64,000 bases of DNA from an uncultured Draconibacterium sp. (GTDB lineage Bacteria > Bacteroidota > Bacteroidia > Bacteroidales > Prolixibacteraceae): assembly GCF_963677155.1 (NCBI RefSeq), contig NZ_OY781884.1:124001-188000 (forward strand), read 5' to 3'. A program made the position numbers and the translations under genes. The first letter of the stretch is position 1. Every line of letters begins with the position of its first letter. A model generated the notes under the pieces. It was given only the letters and a program-made list of their open reading frames with translations. It was not told the DNA's origin and ran no database searches. Of the stretch, positions 9,449 through 19,224 are shown piece after piece.

Positions 9449-11347
9449 TCAAAAGGAAAAATCCTCCGTTGGTTTTTCAATCACCTGCCATTTCTCTAAT
9501 ATGGTCTTGCACATCGAGACGTCGTATTTTGCATAAATTGCAAATCCTTTTGCCGATCCAATATTTGTGTCATAAAAGTTTTTGATCCACTTCTCAAGCT
9601 GAGTTGACCTGAAATCAACCGCATCAATACTGTTTAAAACCCAGTTCCGTTCGTGCATGGTACTTTTTTCATCCTTCAGAATGCGCAGAAAGATCCTTTC
9701 AGCCAATTCTTTCTCTCCTAAGTGATATAATGTTTCACCGATTAAAACGGCAGTTGCTGTAGCATCTTCATCTGCTGCTGCTTTTAATGCAGATAAAGCT
9801 GCTTTGGCATTTTCGCGATGAATAAGCAAGCCGGTTACTCCCCAGTATCGCAGTGCTGAATCATCATTCTTCAGTAATTCAATGTATTCTTGAATTGCTC
9901 CGTTTCCAGGTTGTGTTGCTAATTGTGCTGCTGCTAATAATTCATCAAACGGACAATCCACCGACCGCATATAATCATACATCGATCCATCTCCTGCCCT
10001 TTCTTCATATTCAAGCTCTGGAATCAGCGCTACATCTCTGATTTCTTTCATCCAACGATAATTCTCTTTCCGCATGCGCTCCAACACTTTTTTATAAGCC
10101 GGAATGTTGGCAAGATTGTTCAGTTCATTCGGATCGTTTTCAGTATCGTATAATTCCTCAACCGGTTTAGTTTGAAAGGCCATACTTTGTAAATCGTTGC
10201 ATTTACCTGCCAGATAATAATCTTCCCACGATTGGGCTGAACGTGCATTGAATAAGAAAGCCAAATGCTGCAGATAAATTCGGAATGGCATGTAGTTTCG
10301 AATGTAACGGTATTTTTTATCCCTAACCGCCCGACTCATGTCAATACGTTCGTCCATCCTGCTGCGAGTCATATGAATGTATTCTGGTTCCGCTTCAACC
10401 GCATTGCCCAAAAAAGCATTACCCTGCATGTAATCCGGTTTTTCTTGTCCGATAATACTGAGTAAAGTTGGTGCAAGATCAACAAAACTAATGTTACGAT
10501 TCACAGCATCTCCCGGGTTTTCTGCCGGAAAAAAGCTCTTGTACTTTTCAGGAATGCGAACGATAAACGGCACCCACGTTCCGGTTTCAAAAATATATCG
10601 TTTACTGCGTGCCAACACTCCTCCGTGGTCGGCATAATAAAAAACAATGGTATTATCGGCCAGTCCACTCTCTTCCAGTTCTTTTAGCAAGTCGCCTACC
10701 TGGGCATCCATGTCCTCCATTTTGTCGTAATACTGCGCCCAGTCATGACGCATTTCCCTGGTATCAGGATGATGCGGAGGTAAAACCACGTCTTCCGGTT
10801 TGTGTCTCAATTCTGCTTCAGGAGTGAAAGGAAAAATCTGGCTTTCATGGGTAGTCATCAGGTTGAAAATGGCAAAAAACGGTTTTCCGTCGGGTGCATT
10901 TTTCCAATGCGCAGTGTTACTGCACTCGTCCCACATTCCTTCCCAGTCGCCATCGTAGTTGTAATCGGTTTTTACATTATTTGTAATATAATAACCGGCT
11001 TTTTTTAAGAGCTCGGGATACGGAATTACCGAATCCGATTTCGGATAAGCACTACGCATCTGCTCATTTCCGTTTGATGCAGCATAAACACCGGTAATAA
11101 TTGTGTTTCTTGCCGGAGAACAAACCGGACAATTTGCATAAGCATTGGTATAGCGGAATCCTTCAGCAGCCAGTTTATCCAGGGTTGGTGTTGTAGCAAA
11201 GGCATCGCCGTAGCACCCTAAAAATGGGCTGTTATCTTCGCTGGTAATCCACAAAATGTTAGGCTTGTCATTTTGGGCATCTCCATTTAGTTGGAAAAAT
11301 ATAACTCCAACAATTGCAGTTATTAGAAATCTAATATATTGATACAT
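9449..11347 (-). CDS. Sulfatase, SGSH-like, with C-terminal HEAT-like extension
   Basis: The 632-residue exported protein (signal peptide about 1-24) has the formylglycine motif CSPAR at Cys76 and an unusual SEDNSPFLGCYGD metal site in which Glu replaces the first Asp, as in heparan N-sulfatase-like (SGSH) enzymes. YYADHGGVLARSKRY supplies further active-site residues. After about residue 480, alanine-rich helical repeats (ALRYWGVTGLL, AKAALSALKAAADED) look like HEAT repeats. Family members remove N- or O-linked sulfate from glycans; the exact linkage here is not determined. It is the last gene of unit 2, ending 34 bp before the terminator. Confidence 0.92.
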   Translation of the reverse strand: MYQYIRFLITAIVGVIFFQLNGDAQNDKPNILWITSEDNSPFLGCYGDAFATTPTLDKLAAEGFRYTNAYANCPVCSPARNTIITGVYAASNGNEQMRSAYPKSDSVIPYPELLKKAGYYITNNVKTDYNYDGDWEGMWDECSNTAHWKNAPDGKPFFAIFNLMTTHESQIFPFTPEAELRHKPEDVVLPPHHPDTREMRHDWAQYYDKMEDMDAQVGDLLKELEESGLADNTIVFYYADHGGVLARSKRYIFETGTWVPFIVRIPEKYKSFFPAENPGDAVNRNISFVDLAPTLLSIIGQEKPDYMQGNAFLGNAVEAEPEYIHMTRSRMDERIDMSRAVRDKKYRYIRNYMPFRIYLQHLAFLFNARSAQSWEDYYLAGKCNDLQSMAFQTKPVEELYDTENDPNELNNLANIPAYKKVLERMRKENYRWMKEIRDVALIPELEYEERAGDGSMYDYMRSVDCPFDELLAAAQLATQPGNGAIQEYIELLKNDDSALRYWGVTGLLIHRENAKAALSALKAAADEDATATAVLIGETLYHLGEKELAERIFLRILKDEKSTMHERNWVLNSIDAVDFRSTQLEKWIKNFYDTNIGSAKGFAIYAKYDVSMCKTILEKWQVIEKPTEDFSF

Positions 11348-11413
11348 AGCAAATAATTATTAATGACTTGCACTCTGTTTTTCTTCGTGTTGAGAGCTAA
11401 ATAAGTTTTGCAT

Positions 11414-13054
11414 TTATTCAGGCCTAAATTTCCAGTATTCGATACCCGGATTCTTTTTCACTTTTTCGTTGTACTCATCAATAAATTGCTGATTCAATTC
11501 ATCACTGTCTTCGTATTTTGCTCTGAGTTCTTCCAGTTGTTTATGAAGATCTGCCTGTACTTCGGCATAAGCCGGATCGTTATACACATCGTGCATTTCA
11601 TTCGGATCTTTTTCCAAGTCGAACAATTCCCAGTCGTCCATGTCGTAATAAAAGTGGATAAGTTTGTACTTGTCAGTTGTAATTCCGTAGTGGCGCATTA
11701 CATTGTGCTCTGATGGATGCTCGTAATAATGATAATAATGTGCTTTACGCCAGTCATCGGGTGTTTCGCCTTTCAGAATTGGCAAAATGCTTCGTCCCTG
11801 CATATCGGCTGGGACTTTGCCTCCGGCAATATCGATCAGCGTTTCTCCAAAATCAAGATTCGAAACCAGATCATTATTTACAGAACCTGCTTCAATTGTG
11901 CCCGGCCAGCTGATCAGTAACGGTGTATTCAACGATTCTTTATACATCCAGCGTTTATCAAACCAACCATGTTCTCCAAGGTAAAAACCCTGATCGGACG
12001 AGTAGATCACTATCGTATTTTTATCCAGTCCACTTTCTTTCAAATAATCCAGCACCTTGCCAACACTCTTATCAACTGCCGAAATACAGGCCAAGTAATC
12101 TCGCATGTAACGCTGATACTTAAAACGAACCAAATCCTTTCCCTGTGGATTGTCTTTTTTGAACTTTTCGTAGATGGGGCCATAAACGGCATTCCATGCC
12201 TTTAGTTGCTCCTCATTCAACCCTCTTCTTGGTTGATCTGTCATTTTCAGATCCCTGTCGAGCGACATCGCATCTGCAATACTCATATAGTTTAACGATG
12301 CAGGTTCACGCGTCTCGTAATTATCAAAAAGTGATTCGGGCTCCGGGAAAGTAGTATTCTCATACATTCCCAACTCGTTTGGACCAGGATCCCATGCACG
12401 GTGCGGAGCTTTGTGCCACATCATTACCATAAATGGCTGGGTAGAATCTTTTACTGTTTGTAACCAGTTGATAGTTTTGTCCGTGATAATCTCGGTAGCA
12501 TAACCTTCCATCTGATATTCACCTTCCTGGTTTATAAATGTTGGATTGTAGTATGCTCCCTGTCCTGGAAGAATATCTGTGTAATCAAATCCTGTTGGTG
12601 TTCCGCCAAGATGCAGTTTACCAATTACAGCTGTTTTGTAGCCATCTTTTTGCAATTCTTTTGGAAATGAATTCTGGCTAAAATCGAATTTCGATCCAAT
12701 GGTATTATCGATAAAACCGTTTTGGTGACTGTATTTTCCGGTAAAAATAGTTGCCCTCGACGGACCGCAAATTGAATTGGTTACCAGACACTGATTAAAA
12801 CGCATTCCGGCATCGGCAATACGATCGATATTTGGCGTTGGCGCCAAATCGGCCAATGGCCCGCCATAGGCACTTATTGCCTGAAATGCATGGTCGTCGG
12901 CCATTATAAACAGAATATTGGGGCGTTGGGGAGCCTCCTCTTCCGATTGGGTATTGCATGCAAAGAAAGATGTAGTAATCAACAATAATGAGAAAATGCA
13001 AAAACGATATGCAAATCTCAACCTCGGTACTTTATTCTCTTGTTTTATTTTCAT
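11414..13054 (-). CDS. Sulfatase, N-acetylglucosamine-6-sulfatase/MdsA-like lipoprotein
   Basis: The 546-residue protein has a lipoprotein signal (TSFFAC, Cys33) and the formylglycine motif CGPSR at Cys96. Metal ligands are MADDHAFQ near residue 51 and SSDQGFYLGEHGWFDKRWMY in the middle. The C-terminal block HYYHYYEHPSEHNVMRHYG and the KDPNEMHDVY segment are typical of the N-acetylglucosamine-6-O-sulfatase/mucin-desulfating group (SulfAtlas S1_11 by recall). This is the most specific family guess among these sulfatases and hints at amino-sugar sulfate, but the relatives also act on other glycans. It is cell-surface or periplasmic and co-directional with the cluster. Confidence 0.92.
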   Translation of the reverse strand: MKIKQENKVPRLRFAYRFCIFSLLLITTSFFACNTQSEEEAPQRPNILFIMADDHAFQAISAYGGPLADLAPTPNIDRIADAGMRFNQCLVTNSICGPSRATIFTGKYSHQNGFIDNTIGSKFDFSQNSFPKELQKDGYKTAVIGKLHLGGTPTGFDYTDILPGQGAYYNPTFINQEGEYQMEGYATEIITDKTINWLQTVKDSTQPFMVMMWHKAPHRAWDPGPNELGMYENTTFPEPESLFDNYETREPASLNYMSIADAMSLDRDLKMTDQPRRGLNEEQLKAWNAVYGPIYEKFKKDNPQGKDLVRFKYQRYMRDYLACISAVDKSVGKVLDYLKESGLDKNTIVIYSSDQGFYLGEHGWFDKRWMYKESLNTPLLISWPGTIEAGSVNNDLVSNLDFGETLIDIAGGKVPADMQGRSILPILKGETPDDWRKAHYYHYYEHPSEHNVMRHYGITTDKYKLIHFYYDMDDWELFDLEKDPNEMHDVYNDPAYAEVQADLHKQLEELRAKYEDSDELNQQFIDEYNEKVKKNPGIEYWKFRPE

Positions 13055-13140
13055 AATAGGATGTTATAATGCGTTTATCTTCAGTAAATGTAGTTTTTAG
13101 GTTAAAAGTAACTTCTAATTCAAAATCTAAAAATGGAAGA

Positions 13141-14523
13141 CTAACGATGGAAAACGACATGTTCCAGTGCTTCCATTTCGGTTTGCTGTCCTTTGTCTCC
13201 TTGTTGATCCATCCATTGGTGTAATTTATCTCTAAGTTCTTTTTTTATGTCCGCATATTTCGGGTTGCTGGCAATATTATTCATTTCATATGGATCATTG
13301 TTTAAATCATATAACTCTTCAGCAGGCCGGTGCTGGTATTTATAAGATAATGATTTTGCAAATTCATCAGTTTTTCCTTTTTCTTTCCACGAGTTAAAAA
13401 CAACACCTTTTACCGGATCAACGGTTAAATTATTTTGAAAAGTTGCTTCGGGCGTAAGGTTTAAAACATATCTGAAATCTGCTGAACTTACTGTCCTGAT
13501 CCCATAATATTCTGATCCATTCATGATTCCTCGTGTAGTATGTACGCCATAAACATATTTTTTATGCTCATTTTTCTCACCTTTCAACACTGGCAGAAAA
13601 CTTTTTCCTTCTAAGTAATCCGGAATTTCAATCCCGGCAATGTCAAGATAAGTAGGTACCACATCCACATATTCGATCATTGCATCGCTCGTAGAACCTG
13701 GTTTTATTACTTCCGGCCATCTAACCAAAAATGCAGATTGCAAACCATTTCCATAGCAGGTCCATTTGGCAAAAGGGAAACTATTTCCCTGTTCGCTGGT
13801 GAAAATAACGATGGTATTTTCAGAAAATCCGTATTTATCCAACAGTTCCAGACTGGTTTTAAACTCGTCGTCCATATAATCTATTTCGGCAAGGTATTTT
13901 ATGAAAGATGCCCTTGTTTCCTCGGTATCAACAAAATAAGGAGGCAAGGTAACTTTTCCCGAATCGTACTGCGACGGATCGCCTTTGGTATAAGGCAGAT
14001 GGGGTTGATGTGAGCAAACAAAAAGACAAAAAGGCTCTCCCTTTTCTTTTACACCAGAAAGAAATTTATCCATGAGATCAAAATCAAGATCATCCACCAT
14101 GTCATCACCAAGGTACTCAAAAGGGAAAGCCTCCTGTGGACTTATATGTGTTTTTCCAAGAAGAGCGGATTTGTATCCTTTTGGAGCCATATACTGCACA
14201 ATGCTTTGGGTCCCTTCTTTTACAAACGTACTATTTGGATATCCACCTGATTTCACGGGATACAATCCCGTATATAAACAAGTTCGTGTAGGAGAACACA
14301 TGGCGGTAGCCTGAAAACAACGAAAAAACTGCATTCCTTCTTTTGCAAATGCATCAATCGTTGGTGTTTTCGCATCAATACCTCCATAACATCCCAAATC
14401 ACGGAAGGTGCAATCATCAGCTATAAACAATAAAATATTGGGCTGCTGTTTCTGTTTTTCTGTAGCAAAAGAGATCTGACCCAGAAAAAAAAGAAGTAGG
14501 ATAAGTTTAGTTTTGTTATTCAT
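13141..14523 (-). CDS. Sulfatase (S1 family), exported
   Basis: The 460-residue protein has a signal peptide (about 1-20, ending SFATEK), a metal motif IADDCTFRDLGCYGG, the formylglycine motif CSPTR at Cys76, and an active-site block FTSEQGNSFPFAKWTCYG. The Glu in SEQGN, where many sulfatases have SDNG, suggests a subfamily with altered metal coordination. The C-terminus has the usual ELYDLNNDPYEMNN cap. It lies 46 bp downstream of the 14570 sulfatase in the unit 2 operon. No specific substrate can be assigned. Confidence 0.92.
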   Translation of the reverse strand: MNNKTKLILLLFFLGQISFATEKQKQQPNILLFIADDCTFRDLGCYGGIDAKTPTIDAFAKEGMQFFRCFQATAMCSPTRTCLYTGLYPVKSGGYPNSTFVKEGTQSIVQYMAPKGYKSALLGKTHISPQEAFPFEYLGDDMVDDLDFDLMDKFLSGVKEKGEPFCLFVCSHQPHLPYTKGDPSQYDSGKVTLPPYFVDTEETRASFIKYLAEIDYMDDEFKTSLELLDKYGFSENTIVIFTSEQGNSFPFAKWTCYGNGLQSAFLVRWPEVIKPGSTSDAMIEYVDVVPTYLDIAGIEIPDYLEGKSFLPVLKGEKNEHKKYVYGVHTTRGIMNGSEYYGIRTVSSADFRYVLNLTPEATFQNNLTVDPVKGVVFNSWKEKGKTDEFAKSLSYKYQHRPAEELYDLNNDPYEMNNIASNPKYADIKKELRDKLHQWMDQQGDKGQQTEMEALEHVVFHR

Positions 14524-14569
14524 TTTGACACTCTTTTAATTACACGATATAATCGTTAAATCAAATTCT

Positions 14570-15943
14570 TCACTTCTTATCATTATCCCTATTTTGGCGA
14601 TACATAGCTGGAATTTTAAAATACTCCTTCGTAGGAATAGATGGATCCCATTTGGGCAATTTATCAATCTCTGCCTTCAATTTTGAGTAAGCTTCTTTTT
14701 GTTCTGCTGTAAGCGTATTCAGGGCAATTGGATGTTTCTCCAAAATATCTTCTTTCAGATTATAAAATTTGCCATCCTGATATAGTTTGTAATCCAGTGT
14801 TCGGGCGAACTGATTGGCGTTTTTCTGAACATTCGGGGCCCACATCGGATTGTAGTGAACCACGGCTGTTTCTCGATCGGAATATTTCTCCCCTTTTAAC
14901 AAAGACAGAAAACTTATACCGTCGTTAAACTCAGTTTTTTCAGAACCAACGTCAGCGATGGTTGGAAAGAAATCACAAAACTCAATCAATCCTTCATGAT
15001 GACTTGCTTCCTCTATTTCTTCCGGCCAGCTTATAATTAGAGGAACATGTGTTCCTGCATCGGTGGTAGTGCCCTTTCCTCCAACAACAATTCCGTGGTT
15101 TGTTTTTGTTGAAATGGAAGATAAGGTACCGTTATCTCCGGTAAAAATGACGATTGTATTATCAAAGAGTTCCAGTTCTTTGAGTTTCTCCACTACTTTT
15201 CCAACCATTTTATCAGCATAGGCCACCATATCTTTAAAATAGGCTGTATCATTTTTATACCTCATGTCGGGATGAATCCAATCTTTGGAATCTGGTGTTG
15301 GCACAAACGGATCGTGCACAAGTACCATTGGATAGTAAATAAAGAAAGGCTCATCTTTCTTGCGTTCAATAAAATCAAGCACAAAATCGTTAAAAATATC
15401 AGGCCCGTAAGCATCTTCTGGTAAGTCAAGTAAAGTTCCGTTCTTATCGATTTTGGGGTTGGCATATCTTTCGCCCGCCTGACGATTTAATGTAAACTGC
15501 CACAAACAAAATTCATCGAATCCGAGTTTGTTAGGCTTATCTTTATCGTCCCAATCTTTAATAACATCCTTATTTTCCAGTCCGTTTAATTGCCATTTTC
15601 CACTTATACAGGTTGCATAGCCTGCCCTTCTCATAATATTTCCAAAGGTGTCGTGATTGTTATCGATATAAGCAAAATGCTTGTAGTTTCGGAAATTGCG
15701 TAAGCCCGTCATTAGCTTTAAACGTGTAGGAGAGCACAATGGATTAGCCACACAATTTTCAAACTGAATTCCGTTTGATGCAAGATTATCAATTTGTGGT
15801 GTTTTATAGGAGAGCGAACCATACAAACCAACACATTCGTACCCCATGTCATCGGCCAGGATAAAAACAATATTTGGCTTATCTTTTGCTCCTGCATTCA
15901 GAAATATTAATGATGCGATTACAAATATCAATACCTGTTTCAT
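14570..15943 (-). CDS. Sulfatase (S1 family), exported
   Basis: I prefer the ATG at 15943 (MKQVLIFVIASLIF) over the one six codons upstream, because it starts directly at the signal peptide. The mature enzyme has LADDMGYECVGLYG, the formylglycine motif CSPTR (Cys70 from this start) and FTGDNGTLSSI. The middle part carries GKGTTTDAGTHVPLI, a common arylsulfatase block. It is about 457 residues, normal for the family. It lies between two other sulfatases in unit 2 and should act in the periplasm on glycans imported by SusCD. Subfamily and linkage are unknown. Confidence 0.91.
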   Translation of the reverse strand: MKQVLIFVIASLIFLNAGAKDKPNIVFILADDMGYECVGLYGSLSYKTPQIDNLASNGIQFENCVANPLCSPTRLKLMTGLRNFRNYKHFAYIDNNHDTFGNIMRRAGYATCISGKWQLNGLENKDVIKDWDDKDKPNKLGFDEFCLWQFTLNRQAGERYANPKIDKNGTLLDLPEDAYGPDIFNDFVLDFIERKKDEPFFIYYPMVLVHDPFVPTPDSKDWIHPDMRYKNDTAYFKDMVAYADKMVGKVVEKLKELELFDNTIVIFTGDNGTLSSISTKTNHGIVVGGKGTTTDAGTHVPLIISWPEEIEEASHHEGLIEFCDFFPTIADVGSEKTEFNDGISFLSLLKGEKYSDRETAVVHYNPMWAPNVQKNANQFARTLDYKLYQDGKFYNLKEDILEKHPIALNTLTAEQKEAYSKLKAEIDKLPKWDPSIPTKEYFKIPAMYRQNRDNDKK

Positions 15944-16017
15944 TTTAATTATTGATCGCATAACTTTCGTTGTTTTTATTCTAATTCAATTTCAATTCAC
16001 TATTTCTTTTAGCGTTA

Positions 16018-17475
16018 TTACTTATCGACAAAAGCTGCTTCTCTTACATTTTCGCCCTTTTGTTTTGTAAGTGCATCACCAAGATCCAGACGTGCTTCAT
16101 CTGCAATTTCTAATAGTTTTTTCACCATCTCCGGATATTGATCTTGCAAATCATAATCCTCGCTGGGATCTTGCGCCGTGTTATACAGAGCCATTGGAAA
16201 TGAAACCATACCATACTCTCCGGGGTAACCATCTTTCCCTTGTGGTTTTTCGTAGTATGAAAGGCCATTATGTGGTAAAACAAGTTTCCAGTTTTTATAT
16301 CGGACTGCCTCCAGGTTTGCCATGCCAAATCCCCAATAGTAGTAGAATTCCTCACGTTTACCTTGTTCCTGCTTATCCAGAAGTAAGGGTAAAAAGTTAA
16401 TCCCGTCTATCTTCTTCTCGGGGAGTTGGGCTCCGGTAATGTCGCACAGCGTAGGCAAAATATCGATATTGCTTACCAGCTGACTATTTACAGTTCCTCC
16501 CTCAATTTTACCGGGCCATTTTATAATACATGGGACTCTGTTTCCGCCATCAAACGTTGTATTTTTGCCTTCACGAAATCCGCCTGTAGAACCAGCATGA
16601 TTACCAAAATTCTTCCACGGACCATTATCACTGGTCATTATAACAATCGTATTATCATCTATTCCGTTAGCTTTTAGCGCTTTTTCTATTTCACCAACCG
16701 ACCAATCAAGTTCAGTAATTACATCACCAAATAAGCCAAGTTCGCTACTTCCTTTATGCAAATCGGAAACAGCAATTGGAACATGCGGCATGGGATGTGC
16801 AAGATAAAGGAAGAATGGATTTTCTTTACCGGCATTGGTATTTATTATCTCCAGGGCTCTTTCTGTAAAAATTGTAGTTAATTTGGCCTGATCATTCAAA
16901 TCAGCTATCGTATCTACAGGCTCATTCCCTTCAATCAGTTTTAATGGAGGCCAATTCCCTTTTTTGTTGCTTGGATCAGTTATCGGTTTTCCATCATAGT
17001 CAACCGGCCATATGTCATTTGAATACGGGATACCATAAAAGCTATCAAAACCATAGCTTAATGGGAAATAAGGAGCTTCATTTCCCAGATGCCACTTTCC
17101 TAACATTGCAGTTGTGTAACCAACTCCTTTTAAGACAGATTCAATTGTTTCTTCTTCTGGATTTAATGCAATCTTACTGCTTGGTAATAAGGCTCCATTT
17201 ATTCCAACACGACAAGAGTAACATCCGGTTAACAAAGAGGCTCTCGAGGCAGAACAAACTGCACTTCCTGCCATAAAATTGGTAAATCGCATTCCTTCTT
17301 GTGAAAGTTTGTTGATATTCGGAGTTCGGATTCCAGTCATTCCATAGGGCTCCGTATCGCCATACCCCATATCATCAAAATTGATTAGTATAATATTGGG
17401 ATTGCTTGTCTTATTCTCAATATTGCTACATCCAACTAAGATGTATAGAAAAAATAGAAGTGATGATATTTTCAT
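16018..17475 (-). CDS. Sulfatase, arylsulfatase A/GALNS-like lipoprotein
   Basis: The 485-residue protein has a lipoprotein signal (LYILVGC, Cys16), metal motif NFDDMGYGD, and formylglycine motif CSASR at Cys74, the Ala variant of C-x-[P/A]-S-R. MLGKWHLG, PHVPIA and TSDNGPWKNFGNHAGS are the standard Lys/His and metal residues of the arylsulfatase A/GALNS group. It ends with AALTKQKG-type residues and a final VDK. The truncated sulfatase remnant at 17485-17649 sits just upstream, suggesting a past duplication in this stretch. Confidence 0.92.
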   Translation of the reverse strand: MKISSLLFFLYILVGCSNIENKTSNPNIILINFDDMGYGDTEPYGMTGIRTPNINKLSQEGMRFTNFMAGSAVCSASRASLLTGCYSCRVGINGALLPSSKIALNPEEETIESVLKGVGYTTAMLGKWHLGNEAPYFPLSYGFDSFYGIPYSNDIWPVDYDGKPITDPSNKKGNWPPLKLIEGNEPVDTIADLNDQAKLTTIFTERALEIINTNAGKENPFFLYLAHPMPHVPIAVSDLHKGSSELGLFGDVITELDWSVGEIEKALKANGIDDNTIVIMTSDNGPWKNFGNHAGSTGGFREGKNTTFDGGNRVPCIIKWPGKIEGGTVNSQLVSNIDILPTLCDITGAQLPEKKIDGINFLPLLLDKQEQGKREEFYYYWGFGMANLEAVRYKNWKLVLPHNGLSYYEKPQGKDGYPGEYGMVSFPMALYNTAQDPSEDYDLQDQYPEMVKKLLEIADEARLDLGDALTKQKGENVREAAFVDK

Positions 17476-17484
17476 AGTCTTAAG

Positions 17485-17649
17485 CTATTTTTTGTTAGGA
17501 TTAATAATTGTTACACCTATGGGAGGTATTGAAGTTTCCATAAGTCGTTTGGAGAGTTGCTTGTCCAACTCTTCAATTATATCCGTAAATCGGGGATCTT
17601 TAGGCAGGTTATGCATTTCACCCTGATCATTCTGATACTTATTGAACAT
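17485..17649 (-). pseudogene. C-terminal remnant of a ninth sulfatase
   Basis: A 54-codon reading frame from an ATG at 17649 reads MFNKYQNDQGEMHNLPKDPR, then a helix (FTDIIEELDKQL), and ends at 17485. The NDQGEMHNL...DP.F...I.ELD pattern is the C-terminal cap seen in the neighbouring sulfatases (for example KDPNEMHDV). The frame continues upstream for about 15 sense codons before a stop, but no catalytic part remains. It looks like the tail of a deleted sulfatase gene, not a functional small protein. Confidence 0.72.
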
Positions 17650-17728
17650 ATTTAATTTTAACACAGTTTTCGAAACTAATGTCAGAAATACAGGTCAATG
17701 GTTTCCTCTGTTTTACTTTTTAGTGTTC

Positions 17729-19219
17729 TTAATTACTAAAGTCCCTATGCAAGATCTCAGCTAATTCATCAACAATTTTCTTGTATTTCGGATCGTTAGC
17801 CAGGTTATTAAACTCTTTTGGATCATTTTCATAATCATACAATTCTACTCCTAAACGACCTTCATCCCATTCTGTGTAACGATATTGTTTCACCCGAATT
17901 GTTCGTCCAAATATTGTAGGATTTTCAGATGCGAGATTAGGATTAAAACTATATTTTGACTGACCTTCCTGTGCTCTGGGATTCGCTGTTCTGGCCTGAA
18001 TAGTAAAAGCCGGATGATCCCACTCTGCCTCAGGATTTTTTAGAAGTGGCACCAAACTGTGGCCCACCAAATCTTTTGGAGGCTCTAAACCGGCAAGTTC
18101 TGCCAGTGTTGGGTAAAGATCCACTAGTTGTACAATAGCTTCTGTTCTTGTTCCTGAGGTCACTCCGGGGACAGAAATCAATAAAGGCTGATTGGAGCCC
18201 TTTTCAAATAAAGTCTGTTTTTGCCACTGTCCGTGTTCTCCCAACTGATAGCCATGGTCACTCCAAAAAACAATGATGGTATTATCCAGCAAATCAAACT
18301 CTTCCAGTCCATCAAGCAATTTTCCAACCTGCGCATCAATAAACGAAATTGAAGCATAGTAAGCCTGAATTGCTTTCTTTTGCTGTTCCTCTGTCGATCC
18401 GGCATTTGGCGGCCAAATCCATGCTGCAGCGTGTGGTTTATTCTCCCAATCGTTTTCAGGATTTTCATGCAATTTAATATCCTCCAGCGGGTACATATCG
18501 AAATATTTCTTTGGCGCCATATACGGAATATGAGGACGATAAAATCCAAGTGCCAAAAAGAATGGCTCAGGACTTACACGACCGGCACCATAACTACCAT
18601 ACGCACTTATCATCTGATTTCCTGTTCGTTGACGTAAAATACTTAAAGCCACGTTCGCCGAAATGGCATCGGTTACCTCATCATCGTTACAATCCATTGC
18701 CAGGTAAGTTCCCAACATTACGGCATCGCCGCCCTGGAGTTTATACTCATCGGTTTTATCTTTTCCAATCGGGTTATAGGTTGTTGTCCACGAAGCAGGA
18801 TCATCGTGCCCTGCATGACCAATATCGCTGGGAACCCCCTGGTGAAATATTTTACCAATACGACAAGTAAAATAGCCATTATTCTTGAATAACTGTGCCA
18901 TAGTTACGGCATCGGGCAACTTCTCGCGAAACCTGGGTCCAAGATCAAAGACACCGGTTTTATCAGGGTAGTAACCGGTCATTAACGATGCACGGCTGGG
19001 GCCACATAACGGCGCCTGGCAATAAGCATTTTGAAACACTACTCCCCTTTCGGCTAATCGGTCGAAATTTGGAGTATATACATCAGGATTACCAAATGTA
19101 TTGAGGTCATTACTCATATCATCGGTGGCAATGAACAGCACGTTCATTGATTTGTCTTGTGCTTGCAGCATTAGGTTCGCCCCAATCAACAGCACAAATA
19201 GCATGGCATATATCTTCAT
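17729..19219 (-). CDS. Sulfatase, iduronate-2-sulfatase-like, exported
   Basis: The 496-residue protein has a signal peptide (about 1-21), metal motif ATDDMSNDLNTFG and formylglycine motif CGPSR at Cys72. The blocks FDLGPRFREKLPDAVTMAQL, CRIGKIFHQG and FWSDHGYQLGEHGQWQK are hallmarks of the iduronate-2-sulfatase (IDS-like) branch, which desulfates the 2-position of uronic or related sugars. It is separated from the 19225 sulfatase by only 5 bp, so the two are tightly co-transcribed. Actual specificity in marine bacteria varies widely within this branch. Confidence 0.92.
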   Translation of the reverse strand: MKIYAMLFVLLIGANLMLQAQDKSMNVLFIATDDMSNDLNTFGNPDVYTPNFDRLAERGVVFQNAYCQAPLCGPSRASLMTGYYPDKTGVFDLGPRFREKLPDAVTMAQLFKNNGYFTCRIGKIFHQGVPSDIGHAGHDDPASWTTTYNPIGKDKTDEYKLQGGDAVMLGTYLAMDCNDDEVTDAISANVALSILRQRTGNQMISAYGSYGAGRVSPEPFFLALGFYRPHIPYMAPKKYFDMYPLEDIKLHENPENDWENKPHAAAWIWPPNAGSTEEQQKKAIQAYYASISFIDAQVGKLLDGLEEFDLLDNTIIVFWSDHGYQLGEHGQWQKQTLFEKGSNQPLLISVPGVTSGTRTEAIVQLVDLYPTLAELAGLEPPKDLVGHSLVPLLKNPEAEWDHPAFTIQARTANPRAQEGQSKYSFNPNLASENPTIFGRTIRVKQYRYTEWDEGRLGVELYDYENDPKEFNNLANDPKYKKIVDELAEILHRDFSN

Positions 19220-19224
19220 TGTAT

